Below are positions 25,988-35,405 of a stretch of DNA of 64,000 bases, one piece after another; the stretch's first letter is position 1; each line of letters starts with the position of its first letter. The DNA is taken from NCBI RefSeq assembly GCF_041276405.1, contig NZ_JBGGGT010000002.1, positions 1,587,001-1,651,000 on the forward strand. Direction: 5' to 3'. The notes under the pieces were generated by a model, which worked only from the letters and a program-made list of their open reading frames with translations, had not been told where the DNA came from and searched no databases. This DNA is from Microvirga sp. TS319 (GTDB lineage Bacteria; Pseudomonadota; Alphaproteobacteria; Rhizobiales; Beijerinckiaceae). The position numbers and the translations under genes are program-made.

Positions 25988-26842
25988 ATGTTCACGATTT
26001 TGGACAAGATCAGCTGGCCCGGACATCCCGACAAGGCCAATGAGGATATCTGCGGGGTGTCCCAGGACTGGGCATGGGTGATCGACACCTCGATCTTTCC
26101 CGGCACTGCGCCGGTCGTGCACCCCGAGAGCGATGCGGCCTGGCTCGCGGCCTTCGCGGATGAGCGGCTGTCGAACCTCGCGCCCCAGGCCGAGGACGGA
26201 GCCGCCCTGATCCGGCACGTGATGGAGGAGGCCCGCACCGCCTACAGGGCCGTCGCTCCCTTGGAGCGGCACGAGGATTTCGTCACATGGCCACTCGGGG
26301 CCATGACCCTCGTCCGGCGGCGCGGAAACGGTCTCGATGCCTGGACGTTCGGGGATACGACGGCCTTCGTGCGCCGGCCCGACGGCACCGTCCTGACCAT
26401 GGGGGAGGCTCCCGACCTCAGGAATTTCGAAGCCGCCAAGGCGGCCGAGCTGATGCAGGCTGCGAATTCCCGGCCGAACGACATCCTCGGCGAACCCGTT
26501 TTCCTCGACTGGCTCGGCGAGCGCCGCGAACGGCAGCGCAGGAGCGGCGTCCCGGCGGCCCTGCTGAGCTTCAATCCGGATGCCGCCGACCGCCTGCGGC
26601 ACGAGAGCGTGCCCTGCGAGGACGGCACCGTCATCCTGCTCGCGAGCGACGGATTCTCGGCCCTGGTCGACCTGTACGGGGCCTTCGACGCCCGGAGCCT
26701 GATGGACGCCGCCATCGCCTCGGGCCTGGAGCCGCTCGCCCGGAAGGCGCGGGAGATCGAGACGGCGGTGGATCCGGACGGCAAGCGCTATCCCCGGTTC
26801 AAGCAGAGCGACGACACGACGGCGCTTCTGCTGCGGGTTTAA
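25988..26842 (+). CDS. PP2C-like protein phosphatase
   Basis: The 284-residue protein has a compact PP2C-like arrangement: an N-terminal ANEDICG followed by a strand ending in VIDTS, a central segment with WPLGAMTLVRRRG and FGDTTAF, the LLASDGFSALVD motif, and C-terminal SDDTTALLLRV. The Asp residues fit the metal ligands of the family, though the usual DGxGG is VIDTS here. It probably dephosphorylates a protein or small molecule in the cytosol. GAGAGGG lies upstream of ATG 25988. Confidence 0.75.
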   Translation: MFTILDKISWPGHPDKANEDICGVSQDWAWVIDTSIFPGTAPVVHPESDAAWLAAFADERLSNLAPQAEDGAALIRHVMEEARTAYRAVAPLERHEDFVTWPLGAMTLVRRRGNGLDAWTFGDTTAFVRRPDGTVLTMGEAPDLRNFEAAKAAELMQAANSRPNDILGEPVFLDWLGERRERQRRSGVPAALLSFNPDAADRLRHESVPCEDGTVILLASDGFSALVDLYGAFDARSLMDAAIASGLEPLARKAREIETAVDPDGKRYPRFKQSDDTTALLLRV

Positions 26843-27212
26843 GGGAAACGGGAGCTTTCCCACAGTGTCATCCCCAGCGAAGGCGGGGATCCTTAGCCGC
26901 TGACGGTTCAGGAAAGGGCATTGCGGCACCCGCGCGCTCGATTCTGAGCCGCTGGCGGTTATGGATCCCGGGCTCGCCTGCGGCGCCTGGGATGATCCAG
27001 GACGGCCGGTCACGGCAAGGGTGGAGAGCCCTTCCTGGATCCGCGTCCTCTTGCCTCTGGAAAACGCCTCGAAAACCTTGAAAATGGCACGGAAAACGGC
27101 CATCTAAGGATTTGAATTTCAACTGGATTCGCGAGGCTGCCGAGTGGCTTGACGAAGCGGCATCTGGAGCCGCCTCTCGCGATGGGGCAGACCGTTTTAA
27201 GAAAGACCTACC
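26843..27212. other. 370-base spacer upstream of gyrA with inverted repeats
   Basis: No gene is supported. The stretch contains an inverted TCATCCCCAGCGAAGGCGGGGATCC-type element (near 26868-26892, arms ATCCCC/GGGGAT) and a copy of the GGTTATGGATCCCGGG element at 26950-27001. The final 100 bases should hold the gyrA promoter, but I see no clear hexamers. Confidence 0.5.
26950..27001. repeat. Second-family inverted repeat, second copy
   Basis: The core GGTTATGGATCCCGGGCTC, followed by GCGCCTGGGATGATCC, matches the element at 2932-2981 with small changes in the right arm. Confidence 0.6.
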
Positions 27213-29999
27213 TTGACCGATCCGAACGATACCCGCTCCGGCGGCCCCGGCGGGGACCAGCCGGCCAGTGACATCAAGCTGATTTCCATCGTCGACGAGA
27301 TGAAGCGCTCCTACCTCGATTACGCCATGAGCGTGATCGTGAGCCGCGCTTTGCCCGATGCGCGCGACGGTCTCAAGCCCGTCCACCGGCGCATCCTCTA
27401 TTCGATGCACGAGAACGGCTATACGCCGGACAAGAAATACGTGAAGTCCGCCCGTATCGTCGGCGACGTGATGGGTCAATACCATCCGCACGGCGACAGC
27501 GCGATCTACGACGCCTTGGTGCGCATGGCGCAGGACTTTTCGCTGCGCCTCATGCTCGTGGACGGGCAGGGCAATTTCGGCTCCGTGGACGGCGATCCCC
27601 CGGCGGCGATGCGCTACACCGAGTCCCGCCTCGCCAAGGCGGCGATGCCGCTGCTCGACGACATCGACAAGGACACGGTCGATTTCACGCCTAACTACGA
27701 CGAGTCGAAGGATGAGCCGTCGGTTCTGCCCGCGCGCTTCCCGAACCTGCTCGTCAACGGCGCTGGCGGCATCGCGGTCGGCATGGCCACCAACATGCCC
27801 CCCCACAACCTGGGCGAGGTCATCGACGGCTGCCTGGCCTATATCGACAATCCCGGTGTTTCCGCCGAGGAGCTGATCGAGATCATTCCCGGTCCGGATT
27901 TCCCCACCGGCGCGCTGATCCTCGGCCGCGCGGGGGCGCGTTCGGCCTACACCACGGGCCGCGGCTCCATCATCATGCGAGCCAAGTCCGAGGTCGAGGA
28001 GATCCGCAAGGATCGCGAGGCGCTCATCTTCACCGAGATCCCGTATCAGGTGAACAAGGCTTCGCTGATCGAGAAGATCGCCGAGCTCGTACGCGAGAAG
28101 AAGATCGAGGGCATCGCCGATCTGCGCGACGAATCCGACCGCGACGGCATGCGCATCGTGGTGGAGATCAAGCGCGACGCCATGGCGGACGTGGTGCTCA
28201 ACCAGCTCTATCGCTATACGCCGCTCCAGACGAGCTTCGGCGCCAACATGGTGGCGCTCAACGGCGGCCGTCCCGAGCAGATGACGCTCAAGGACCTGAT
28301 CGGCGCCTTCGTCGATTTCCGCGAGGAGGTCGTCTCCCGCCGCACCAAGTTCCTGCTCAACAAGGCCCGCGAGCGCGCCCACGTGTTGTGCGGCCTTGCG
28401 ATCGCGGTTGCCAATATCGACGAGGTGATCCGCCTCATCCGCACGGCGCCCGATCCGAACAGCGCCCGTGAGGCCCTCATGGGCCGCGACTGGCCGGCTC
28501 ACGACATCGCACCGCTGATCGCGCTGGTCGACGATCCGCGCCACAAGATCAACGACGACGGCACCTATCGCCTCTCCGAGACTCAGGCCCGCGCGATCCT
28601 CGATCTGCGCCTGCAGCGCCTGACCGCTCTCGGCCGGGACGAGGTTGGCGACGAACTCGCCAAGCTCGCGGCCGAGATCTCGGAGTATCTCGAGATCCTG
28701 CGCTCGCGCGCCCGCATCATGGGCATCATCAAGGATGAGCTCGCCGAGATCAAAGAGGCCTATGCCACGCCGCGCAAGACGCGGATCGTGGACTGGGATT
28801 CCGACGTGGACGACGAGGACCTCATCGCCCGCGAGGACATGGTGGTGACCGTCTCGCACGCCGGTTACATCAAGCGCGTGCCGCTCTCGACCTACCGGGC
28901 GCAGCGCCGGGGCGGCAAGGGCCGCTCCGCCATGACGACGCGGGACGAGGATTTCGTCACCCGCCTGTTCGTGGCGAACACCCATACGCCGGTGATCTTC
29001 TTCTCGTCCAAGGGCCAGGCCTACAAGGAGAAGGTGTGGCGCCTGCCGCTCGCGGCTCCCAACGCCAAGGGCAAGGCGTTGGTGAACATGCTGCCGCTCA
29101 GCCAGGGCGAGCGCATCAACGCCATCATGCCGTTGCCCGAGGACGAGGCGTCCTGGGACAAGCTCGACGTGATGTTCACGACCTCGCGGGGCACGGTCCG
29201 CCGCAACAAGCTGTCGGACTTCGTGCAGGTCAATCGCGGCGGCAAGATCGCCATGAAGCTGGACGAGGGCGAATCCATCGTCGACGTGCAGATCTGCTCG
29301 GAGCATGACGACGTGCTGCTCACCACGGCCAAGGGCCAGTGCATCCGCTTCCCCGTGACGGATGTGCGCGTGTTCAAGGGCCGCGATTCCATGGGCGTGC
29401 GCGGCATCAACCTGGCCGACGGCGACAAGATCATCTCCATGGCGATCCTGCGCCACGTGGAGGCGACGGGCGAGGAGCGCGCCGCCTATCTCAAGATGCG
29501 CCGGGCGGTCATGGGCGAGCAGTCGAACGGCGACGCCGAAGCAGCGGGTGCGGAGGACGCGGAAGAGATCGAGAACGGCAACGTCTCCCTCTCGCAGGAG
29601 CGCTATGCGGAGATGAGCGCGCAGGAGCAGTGCATCCTGACGATCTCCGAAAAAGGCTACGGCAAGCGCACCCTGTCCTACGAATACCGCATCACCGGAC
29701 GCGGCGGCAAAGGCATCACGGCGATGGCGGTGAACAGCCGCAACGGCCTGCTGGTGGCCTCGTTCCCTGTGGAGAACGCCGACCAGATCATGCTCGTCAC
29801 CGACGGCGGGCAACTGATCCGCGTCCCGGTGGACGGAATCCGCGTCGTCGGCCGCAACTCGCAGGGCGTCACGATCTTCTCCACGCGCGACAAGGAACGC
29901 GTGGTCTCGGTGGAGCACATCGAGGGTGAGGAAGGCGAAGACGGCGAGAATGGCGACGATGCCGGAGCCGAGGGCGACGTCGCCAGCGGCGAAGAATAA
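27213..29999 (+). CDS. gyrA: DNA gyrase subunit A
   Basis: GyrA carries the DNA-cleaving half of gyrase, which introduces negative supercoils. The 928-residue product has the catalytic Tyr135 in MRYTESRL, the quinolone-pocket segment [11 protein letters not shown] with Ser96 and Asp100 (the residues seen in susceptible enzymes), and a C-terminal beta-pinwheel including the GyrA box QRRGGKG at about residues 565-571. The start is a TTG at 27213; no better in-frame start is visible and the N-terminus MTDPNDT fits relatives. The C-terminus is acidic ([13 protein letters not shown]). Confidence 0.97.
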   Translation: MTDPNDTRSGGPGGDQPASDIKLISIVDEMKRSYLDYAMSVIVSRALPDARDGLKPVHRRILYSMHENGYTPDKKYVKSARIVGDVMGQYHPHGDSAIYDALVRMAQDFSLRLMLVDGQGNFGSVDGDPPAAMRYTESRLAKAAMPLLDDIDKDTVDFTPNYDESKDEPSVLPARFPNLLVNGAGGIAVGMATNMPPHNLGEVIDGCLAYIDNPGVSAEELIEIIPGPDFPTGALILGRAGARSAYTTGRGSIIMRAKSEVEEIRKDREALIFTEIPYQVNKASLIEKIAELVREKKIEGIADLRDESDRDGMRIVVEIKRDAMADVVLNQLYRYTPLQTSFGANMVALNGGRPEQMTLKDLIGAFVDFREEVVSRRTKFLLNKARERAHVLCGLAIAVANIDEVIRLIRTAPDPNSAREALMGRDWPAHDIAPLIALVDDPRHKINDDGTYRLSETQARAILDLRLQRLTALGRDEVGDELAKLAAEISEYLEILRSRARIMGIIKDELAEIKEAYATPRKTRIVDWDSDVDDEDLIAREDMVVTVSHAGYIKRVPLSTYRAQRRGGKGRSAMTTRDEDFVTRLFVANTHTPVIFFSSKGQAYKEKVWRLPLAAPNAKGKALVNMLPLSQGERINAIMPLPEDEASWDKLDVMFTTSRGTVRRNKLSDFVQVNRGGKIAMKLDEGESIVDVQICSEHDDVLLTTAKGQCIRFPVTDVRVFKGRDSMGVRGINLADGDKIISMAILRHVEATGEERAAYLKMRRAVMGEQSNGDAEAAGAEDAEEIENGNVSLSQERYAEMSAQEQCILTISEKGYGKRTLSYEYRITGRGGKGITAMAVNSRNGLLVASFPVENADQIMLVTDGGQLIRVPVDGIRVVGRNSQGVTIFSTRDKERVVSVEHIEGEEGEDGENGDDAGAEGDVASGEE

Positions 30000-30024
30000 G
30001 GTCTGCCGCGCATCTGACGGTCTG

Positions 30025-30052
30025 AAACCCGCCGACCTCGGTTGGCGGGTTT
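30025..30052 (+). terminator. gyrA rho-independent terminator
   Basis: Arms AAACCCGCC (30025-30033) and GGCGGGTTT (30044-30052) flank a 10-base loop and are followed by TCTGTT. It lies 25 bases after the gyrA stop. Confidence 0.85.
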
Positions 30053-30079
30053 TCTGTTGGTACTGACAGAGTCGATGCG

Positions 30080-30832
30080 TCAGATCGCCAAGAGAAGAAA
30101 CTCTTTCGCCAGCGGGTCCATCTCCCGCTCATATGCCCGGCTCAGCCTCTCCGTATGATCCTCGCGCGTGAACCAATCGTACCAATGAGAGGCTGCCTCG
30201 GTTGGAAGCCTGGATAACAGGCTGCTCTTGTTGAAACGCCGCGCTCCGAGCCCGAAGTAGATTGCACTGGCCATGCGCAGGGCGGCTTCGCGCGTTTGGC
30301 AGGCCTCCCAAAGCGCTCGCAATTGTAAGGTATCGAAAGGCGTCGGAAGGGCGATCTGAACGATCTCGCAGACATCGTTTCCAAACCCGTTCCAGGACGC
30401 CTGGTTTTGTCGTGCGAGCGCGCAGGCCAGCTCTTCATTGGATATGGGATGGTGCAAGGTTTCCTCGAACAGGACCGTCAACCAGTTGCCCAGGGTGTAG
30501 GTTTCCTGAGGCGTAAGGCAATTTTCAGGAGCGTCACGAAAACGGGAAAAGATGCTGTCTGCATCCAGATAAGTCGGTCTATCACCCTGGGCGATGAGCT
30601 CCATGTAGCGCGGCAATAGATAGAGAAACTGATCCGACCAGCCATGCGCCGAATTGGTGTATTCGGAGAGCTGATCGTTCGAAAGCTCGCGCAGGGGCGT
30701 CTTGAGAATGCTCTCGGCGACTTCTGCGGACATGCAGGATTCGCAGTGGCACGCTTCCAGGGGGTGGCTGAGACTATGCCGACCGAATGCCTCATAGGCG
30801 GCCTGCAAAGCCTCGCTCAGGCGCGGGATCAT
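30080..30832 (-). CDS. Hypothetical protein (250 aa), family not recognised
   Basis: This predicted cytosolic protein is helical and slightly acidic. It has a Cys/His cluster near the N-terminus (ACHCESCMS, residues 27-35), a central FEETLHHPISNEELACALARQ segment and a C-terminal EREMDPLAKEFLLL. I recognise no domain. The all-helical composition and isolated position resemble immunity-type or regulatory proteins, but that is speculation. It has no signal peptide. It is convergent with gyrA and has no obvious operon partner. Confidence 0.6.
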   Translation of the reverse strand: MIPRLSEALQAAYEAFGRHSLSHPLEACHCESCMSAEVAESILKTPLRELSNDQLSEYTNSAHGWSDQFLYLLPRYMELIAQGDRPTYLDADSIFSRFRDAPENCLTPQETYTLGNWLTVLFEETLHHPISNEELACALARQNQASWNGFGNDVCEIVQIALPTPFDTLQLRALWEACQTREAALRMASAIYFGLGARRFNKSSLLSRLPTEAASHWYDWFTREDHTERLSRAYEREMDPLAKEFLLLAI

Positions 30833-31009
30833 TTCCGATAGCTGCCTAGATGCGGTTGGTCAGAAGCGCAGTTTAGCAGGATGATACGATGTTCGCTATC
30901 AGGGCGTCCGTCGAGGTTCAAAGCCTCTATGCACCTCTCGCTCCAGGCTTCGCCGAAGGGCAGGAGAGTGGATAGCTCTGAGCCAAGGACGGGAAGCCGT
31001 CCGGCGGAA

Positions 31010-31093
31010 TCAGAAAAGATGCAGTCCCTGGACGGCGGCCGGGCTCAGGAGGGCGACTGCGAGAAGAACGACAATGCCAAGACGAAATGCCAT
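31010..31093 (-). CDS. 27-residue single-helix membrane microprotein
   Basis: A short frame from ATG 31093 encodes a positively charged start (MAFRLG), one hydrophobic helix (IVVLLAVALLSPAAV) and the end QGLHLF. A purine-rich GGGGGCACT lies a few bases before the ATG. It is one of two similar small frames on this strand; the other is at 31260-31352 and shares the pattern RL-x-I, a long hydrophobic run and PAA(V/I). Confidence 0.45.
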   Translation of the reverse strand: MAFRLGIVVLLAVALLSPAAVQGLHLF

Positions 31094-31259
31094 GGAGTGC
31101 CCCCGGTAAAGGTTAACAAAGAGTTACCTAGGGCGAGCCAAGACCTCGTCCAGTCTAGGTTGCATGGGATCGTGATTCTGACAGCGTGAGAAACCCACGG
31201 TTGAGAAAGATCGGTCTAAGTCCAAGATCCCGAAGAGTTTTTCGCCGCCCGGCCGATCC

Positions 31260-31352
31260 TCACATCGTCAGCAGCACATAGCCGGAGGCGATGGCGGCGG
31301 GCGTGAGGACGAGGAAGGCCGTTGCAAGGGTGATGACGAGCCGAACGATCAT
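31260..31352 (-). CDS. 30-residue single-helix membrane microprotein
   Basis: ATG 31352 is preceded by a strong GGAGG at the right distance. The product (MIVRLVITL, then a hydrophobic stretch AFLVLTPAAIASGYVLL) is a single transmembrane helix or a leader-like peptide. It is divergent from coaD and lies upstream of the similar 27-residue frame. Function is unknown. Confidence 0.55.
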   Translation of the reverse strand: MIVRLVITLATAFLVLTPAAIASGYVLLTM

Positions 31353-31459
31353 GGAAACCTCCCTGCGATGTGGGTTTTCTTCTGTCACAGGCCTGTCGAG
31401 GGTGCCGTGCGTTGGCACACGGCTTGCCGATATCGAATTCTCCCGCTACGCCTTGAGCC

Positions 31460-31960
31460 ATGACGCGCACAGCCCTCTATACCGGCAGCTTCGATCCGGT
31501 CACCAACGGCCATCTGGACGTCCTGCGCCAGGCCTGCAGCGTGGCGGACACCATCGTCGTGGCCATCGGCGTCCATTCCTCCAAGGCCCCGATCTTCAGG
31601 GCCGAGGAGCGGGCCGAGATGCTTCGAGAGGTCTGCGGCCCCGAGCTGCAGGCCAGGGGCGTGAATCTGGAGGTCGTCACCTTCAGCGATCTCGCCGTGG
31701 ATGCCGCCCGGCGCCAGGGGGCCAGCCTCATCATCCGGGGTCTGCGGGACGGCACGGATTTCGACTACGAGATCCAGATGGCGTCCATGAACGCCGCCAT
31801 GGCGCCCGAGGTCCAGACGGTCTTCTTTCCGGCCTCGCCGCCGGTCCGCCCGATTACCGCCACGCTTGTCCGGCAGATCGCCGCCATGGGCGGCGACGTT
31901 TCGGCTTTCGTGCCAGGACTTGTCGCGGAGCGACTCAAGGCCAAATTCACGCGGCCATAA
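31460..31960 (+). CDS. coaD: Phosphopantetheine adenylyltransferase
   Basis: CoaD makes dephospho-CoA from phosphopantetheine and ATP, the fourth step of coenzyme A synthesis. The 166-residue protein has the nucleotidyltransferase motif [12 protein letters not shown] (residues 9-20), the [14 protein letters not shown] segment, and [10 protein letters not shown] in place of the common ISSS motif. The length matches the family. The gene order coaD, cyclophilin, cyclophilin, queA, tgt is the usual one in this order of bacteria. Confidence 0.95.
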   Translation: MTRTALYTGSFDPVTNGHLDVLRQACSVADTIVVAIGVHSSKAPIFRAEERAEMLREVCGPELQARGVNLEVVTFSDLAVDAARRQGASLIIRGLRDGTDFDYEIQMASMNAAMAPEVQTVFFPASPPVRPITATLVRQIAAMGGDVSAFVPGLVAERLKAKFTRP

Positions 31961-31993
31961 CGTTTTTTCGATCCTCAGAGGAGAACCCCTTCC

Positions 31994-32542
31994 ATGAAGC
32001 GTTTGCTCGTAGCCGGTGCGCTCGTGCTGGCCGGCCTCGTTCCGGCCGCGGCCCAGCAGGCCAAGGACCCGCAGAACACCGTTTACCTGGACACCAAGGA
32101 CGGCCGCATCACCATCCGCCTGCGCCCGGACCTCGCCCCCAAGCATGTGGAGCAGATCAAGGCGCTCACGAAGCAGGGCTTCTATAACGGCGTTCCGTTC
32201 CATCGGGTGATCGAGGGCTTCATGGCCCAGACGGGCGATCCGACGGGGACCGGCACCGGCAAGTCCAACCTGCCGGACATTCCGGCGGAGTTCACCCAGA
32301 CCCCCTACAAGCGCGGCTCCGTCGGCATGGCCCGCTCGCAGAGCCCCAATTCCGCCAACAGCCAGTTCTTCATCTGCTACGACGGCTGCGGCCCGCTGAC
32401 CGGACAATACACGCTCTTCGGAGAGGTGGTGTCCGGCATGGACGTGGCCGACAAGATCAAGAAGGGGAACGCCGCCGCGAACGGCATGGTGTCCAATCCC
32501 GACAAGATCGTGAAGATGCAGCTCGCCACCGACGCGAAGTGA
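31994..32542 (+). CDS. Exported cyclophilin-type peptidyl-prolyl isomerase
   Basis: The 182-residue product has a signal peptide (MKRLLVAGALVLAGLVPAAA) and a compact cyclophilin domain with FHRVIEGFMAQTGDPTGTGTG, the active-site Arg in FHRV, and SANSQFFI. It should accelerate proline isomerisation during folding in the periplasm. It is 33 bases after coaD, and its stop touches the start of the next gene. A cytosolic paralogue follows at 33113. Confidence 0.9.
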   Translation: MKRLLVAGALVLAGLVPAAAQQAKDPQNTVYLDTKDGRITIRLRPDLAPKHVEQIKALTKQGFYNGVPFHRVIEGFMAQTGDPTGTGTGKSNLPDIPAEFTQTPYKRGSVGMARSQSPNSANSQFFICYDGCGPLTGQYTLFGEVVSGMDVADKIKKGNAAANGMVSNPDKIVKMQLATDAK

Positions 32543-33064
32543 ATGGGCTCCGGCCGGCCATCCGGAGCGCGATGGATCGCCGTCCCGCTCCTCCTCGTCG
32601 CGACCTCCGCTTCGGCGGTCGCCGGGGACGGTTGGCGCGGTCACGGTCTTTATCGTCATCCGGAAGGCTCCTGGTACAGGCCCTACGAGGAGCTGCCGCC
32701 TCTGCCCGAAGGCATCATAGGAACCGTCAGGCCACGGCCGGATGCGGGGCCGGTCGGGCGCATCAACACCATGCAGGACGTCTTCAAGGCCCTCCAGGCC
32801 TGCTGGCGTCCGCCGCGTGGGAGCGGCTATTCAGGCCAGGAAATCACGTTGCGCCTCAGCTTCAAGCGGAACGGCGAGGTTCTGGGCAGGCCGCAGATCA
32901 CCTATTACAAGCCGGGAACGGAGGGAGAGCAGCGCGAGCCTTTCACACGCTCCATTCGCGAAGCTTTCGAGCGCTGCACGCCCTTTCCGTTCACGGAAAG
33001 CTTTGGAGCAGCCATCGCGGGACGCATCTTTGCCTTCCGTTTCGTCGATGCCCGACCTATGTGA
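32543..33064 (+). CDS. Exported protein with TolA/TonB C-terminal-like domain
   Basis: The 173-residue product has a signal peptide (basic start, then IAVPLLLVATSASAVAG) and a C-terminal half with a pattern seen in TolA or TonB C-terminal domains: LQACWRPP, then QEITLRLSFKRNGEVLGRP, and AFERCTPFPFT. A single domain of this type in the periplasm is common next to these cyclophilins in the order. The role is unknown. The ATG directly follows the stop of the upstream cyclophilin gene, so translation is likely coupled. Confidence 0.7.
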   Translation: MGSGRPSGARWIAVPLLLVATSASAVAGDGWRGHGLYRHPEGSWYRPYEELPPLPEGIIGTVRPRPDAGPVGRINTMQDVFKALQACWRPPRGSGYSGQEITLRLSFKRNGEVLGRPQITYYKPGTEGEQREPFTRSIREAFERCTPFPFTESFGAAIAGRIFAFRFVDARPM

Positions 33065-33112
33065 ACGGGCAGGAATAGTATTTTGCCGAACAAACCGCTT
33101 CAGGAGAGACCG

Positions 33113-33580
33113 ATGGCAGATCCGGAAAACACCCTCATCATGGAAACCACGAAGGGCCGCGTGGTCATCGAACTGCGCCCCGATCTCGCCCCAGGCCATG
33201 TGGAGCGCATCAAGACCTTGGCACGTAAGGGGTTTTATGACGGCATCGCCTTCCATCGGGTGATCGACGGCTTCATGGCCCAGACCGGCTGCCCCCAGGG
33301 CACCGGCACCGGCGGCTCCGACCTGCCGGACCTGAAGGCCGAGTTCAATGCCGAGCCGCACGTGCGTGGCACCTGCTCCATGGCGCGCACCAATTTCCCC
33401 CACTCGGCCAATTCGCAGTTCTTCATCTGCTTCGACGACGCCCGCTTCCTCGACAAGCAATACACCGTCTGGGGCAAGGTGACGGAAGGCATGGAGAACG
33501 TGGACAAGATCAAGCGCGGCGAGCCTGTGAGCGATCCGGACCGCATCGTTTCGATGAAGGTTGCGGCCGACGCGGCGTGA
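33113..33580 (+). CDS. Cytosolic cyclophilin-type peptidyl-prolyl isomerase
   Basis: This 155-residue cyclophilin B-like protein lacks a signal peptide. It has VVIELRPDLAPGHVERIK, FHRVIDGFMAQTGCPQGTGTGG, CSMARTNFPHSANSQFFICFDD and a compact C-terminus, all close to the exported paralogue at 31994-32542. CAGGAGAG precedes ATG 33113. It is followed by a terminator, which ends the operon from coaD. Confidence 0.92.
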   Translation: MADPENTLIMETTKGRVVIELRPDLAPGHVERIKTLARKGFYDGIAFHRVIDGFMAQTGCPQGTGTGGSDLPDLKAEFNAEPHVRGTCSMARTNFPHSANSQFFICFDDARFLDKQYTVWGKVTEGMENVDKIKRGEPVSDPDRIVSMKVAADAA

Positions 33581-33602
33581 ACGACTGACTTGTCGTCCAG
33601 AA

Positions 33603-33628
33603 CCTCCCGCCCCGCGCGGGAGGTTTTT
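33603..33628 (+). terminator. Rho-independent terminator after the cyclophilin operon
   Basis: Arms CCTCCCGC (33603-33610) and GCGGGAGG (33616-33623) are followed by a T-run (TTTTTCTTTT). It ends the coaD-cyclophilin transcript. The opposite strand has no T-run, so the convergent membrane-protein gene needs another terminator. Confidence 0.85.
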
Positions 33629-33631
33629 CTT

Positions 33632-34090
33632 TTAAGCCTCGGGCGTGGGCTGCAAGGCCTTCCGGGCCGCCAGGGCACCACGTAGGCCATTGATGCTGAA
33701 CAGCAGGGCCAAGAGGGCGACAACGGTTCCGCGTCCGGGAGCAGTCACGAGCTTCATCGCAACTTCGAGAGCAATCCAGATGACGCCGACGCACGCAATG
33801 ACGAGGCTCTCGCGCTTATAGAAGAACCAGGCCATCAGGCTCGCCGCCACGATGACCACGAGGTCGAGGCCCAGAGAAACCGCAATCTCGATCCCGTCCA
33901 GAGCGCCCATCAAGTCCCGGCCTGTCGTGAGAACGAGCACGGCAATGATGGCATATGAGACCGCGACATAGGCGAGAGCGATGGCGCCGGCCTTGATAGC
34001 CTCTCTTCGACCTTTCTCGGTCTTTACGTCAGGCCAAAGATTACGGAGCGGGTTTGGTTTGGGTTGGGTCTTGTCGTCAGAGTTTTCCAT
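33632..34090 (-). CDS. Hypothetical four-helix membrane protein
   Basis: The 152-residue product has a charged N-terminus (DDKTQPKPNP, then a KTEKGRREAIK segment) and four hydrophobic helices (residues 32-58, 67-88, 95-112 and 118-136). It ends with ALAARKALQPTPEA. I recognise no family and infer only an inner-membrane location. It is convergent with the cyclophilin operon and divergent from queA. Bases 34091-34271 carry no other gene. Confidence 0.65.
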   Translation of the reverse strand: MENSDDKTQPKPNPLRNLWPDVKTEKGRREAIKAGAIALAYVAVSYAIIAVLVLTTGRDLMGALDGIEIAVSLGLDLVVIVAASLMAWFFYKRESLVIACVGVIWIALEVAMKLVTAPGRGTVVALLALLFSINGLRGALAARKALQPTPEA

Positions 34091-34271
34091 GCTGCCCTTC
34101 GGAGTCGATCTCGATTATATAATTACATTTCAATCGATGGCCGCTGGCAAGTCCTTCGAGAAGAAGAAGCCTGAAACCGCTCGACTTTCGGTGGATGGCG
34201 GCCATTGACGGCCAGCGTCCTTCAGGCCGATAACCGGTGCCCTTGAAACAAGCCCCCGGAAAACCGCCTCA

Positions 34272-35348
34272 ATGCGTGTCGACCTCTTCGATTTCGACCT
34301 GCCCGAGCAGAACATCGCGCTCCGTCCCGTCGAGCCGCGGGACGGAGCGCGCATGCTCGTCGTCAGGCCCGAGGAAGGCCTCGAGGACCGGATCGTGCGC
34401 GACCTGCCGGAGCTCCTGCAGCCGGGCGACGTCCTGGTTCTCAACGACACCAAGGTCATCCCCTCGCGGCTCTACGGCCTGCGCATGCGCGAGGAGACCG
34501 CCGCGCGCGTCGAGATCATGCTGCACAAGCGGGAGGGGGCCGACCGCTGGCGCGCCTTCGCGCGTCCGGCGAAGAAACTTCACGTCGGCGACCGCATCCG
34601 CTTCGGCGAGGAATCGGAGAGCACGGCCTGCGAGCTGGTGCGCCTCGATGCGGAGGTCGTGGAGAAAGGCGAGGGCGGCGACGTGGCGCTCCGCTTCTCC
34701 TTCTCGGGGCCTTTCCTCGACGAGGCGATCGTCCGTCTCGGCGAGCTGCCGCTGCCCCCCTATATCGCGGGAAAGCGCGCAACGGACGAGAAGGACAGGA
34801 CCGATTACCAGACGGTCTATGCCAGGGACGAGGGCGCGGTCGCGGCCCCTACGGCCGGCCTGCATTTCACCGACGATCTGTTCCGGCGCCTCGACGCGCG
34901 CGGGATCTCCCGCCACTTCGTCACCCTGCATGTGGGCGCCGGGACCTTCCTGCCGGTGAAGGCCGACGATACCAGCGAACACCGCATGCATGCGGAGTGG
35001 GGCACCATCGGCGAGACAACCGCACAGGCCCTCAACGAGGCGCGGGCGAGAGGAGGGCGGATCGTGGCGGTCGGCACCACCTCGCTGCGTCTCTTGGAAA
35101 GCGCCGCCCGCGCGGACGGCACCATCGCTCCCTTTTCGGGCGATACGTCGATCTTCATCACGCCCGGATACCGCTTCAAGGCTGTGGACGTGCTGATGAC
35201 CAATTTCCACCTGCCGCGCTCGACCCTGTTCATGCTGGTTTCGGCCTTCGCGGGGCTGGATTCCATGCGCGCAGCCTATGCCCATGCCATTGATGCGGGC
35301 TATCGCTTCTACTCCTACGGCGATGCGAGTTTGCTCTTCCGGCGTTGA
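34272..35348 (+). CDS. queA: S-adenosylmethionine:tRNA ribosyltransferase-isomerase QueA
   Basis: QueA transfers and isomerises the ribosyl part of SAM onto the preQ1 base in tRNA, making epoxyqueuosine. The 358-residue protein has the family start [29 protein letters not shown], the [22 protein letters not shown] block, [27 protein letters not shown] and the C-terminal [17 protein letters not shown]. tgt lies 57 bases downstream, so queuosine formation is encoded by adjacent genes. Confidence 0.96.
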   Translation: MRVDLFDFDLPEQNIALRPVEPRDGARMLVVRPEEGLEDRIVRDLPELLQPGDVLVLNDTKVIPSRLYGLRMREETAARVEIMLHKREGADRWRAFARPAKKLHVGDRIRFGEESESTACELVRLDAEVVEKGEGGDVALRFSFSGPFLDEAIVRLGELPLPPYIAGKRATDEKDRTDYQTVYARDEGAVAAPTAGLHFTDDLFRRLDARGISRHFVTLHVGAGTFLPVKADDTSEHRMHAEWGTIGETTAQALNEARARGGRIVAVGTTSLRLLESAARADGTIAPFSGDTSIFITPGYRFKAVDVLMTNFHLPRSTLFMLVSAFAGLDSMRAAYAHAIDAGYRFYSYGDASLLFRR

Positions 35349-35405
35349 TGCGCCATTTCTGCTCTTCGTGCCCGCACGGGCTTGAGCCGATCCCATGAGG
35401 ACCGA

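Noticed and set aside
26868..29918. Open frame of 1016 codons on the minus strand
   Set aside because: It is antisense to gyrA with the same codon-bias signature and no recognisable domain.
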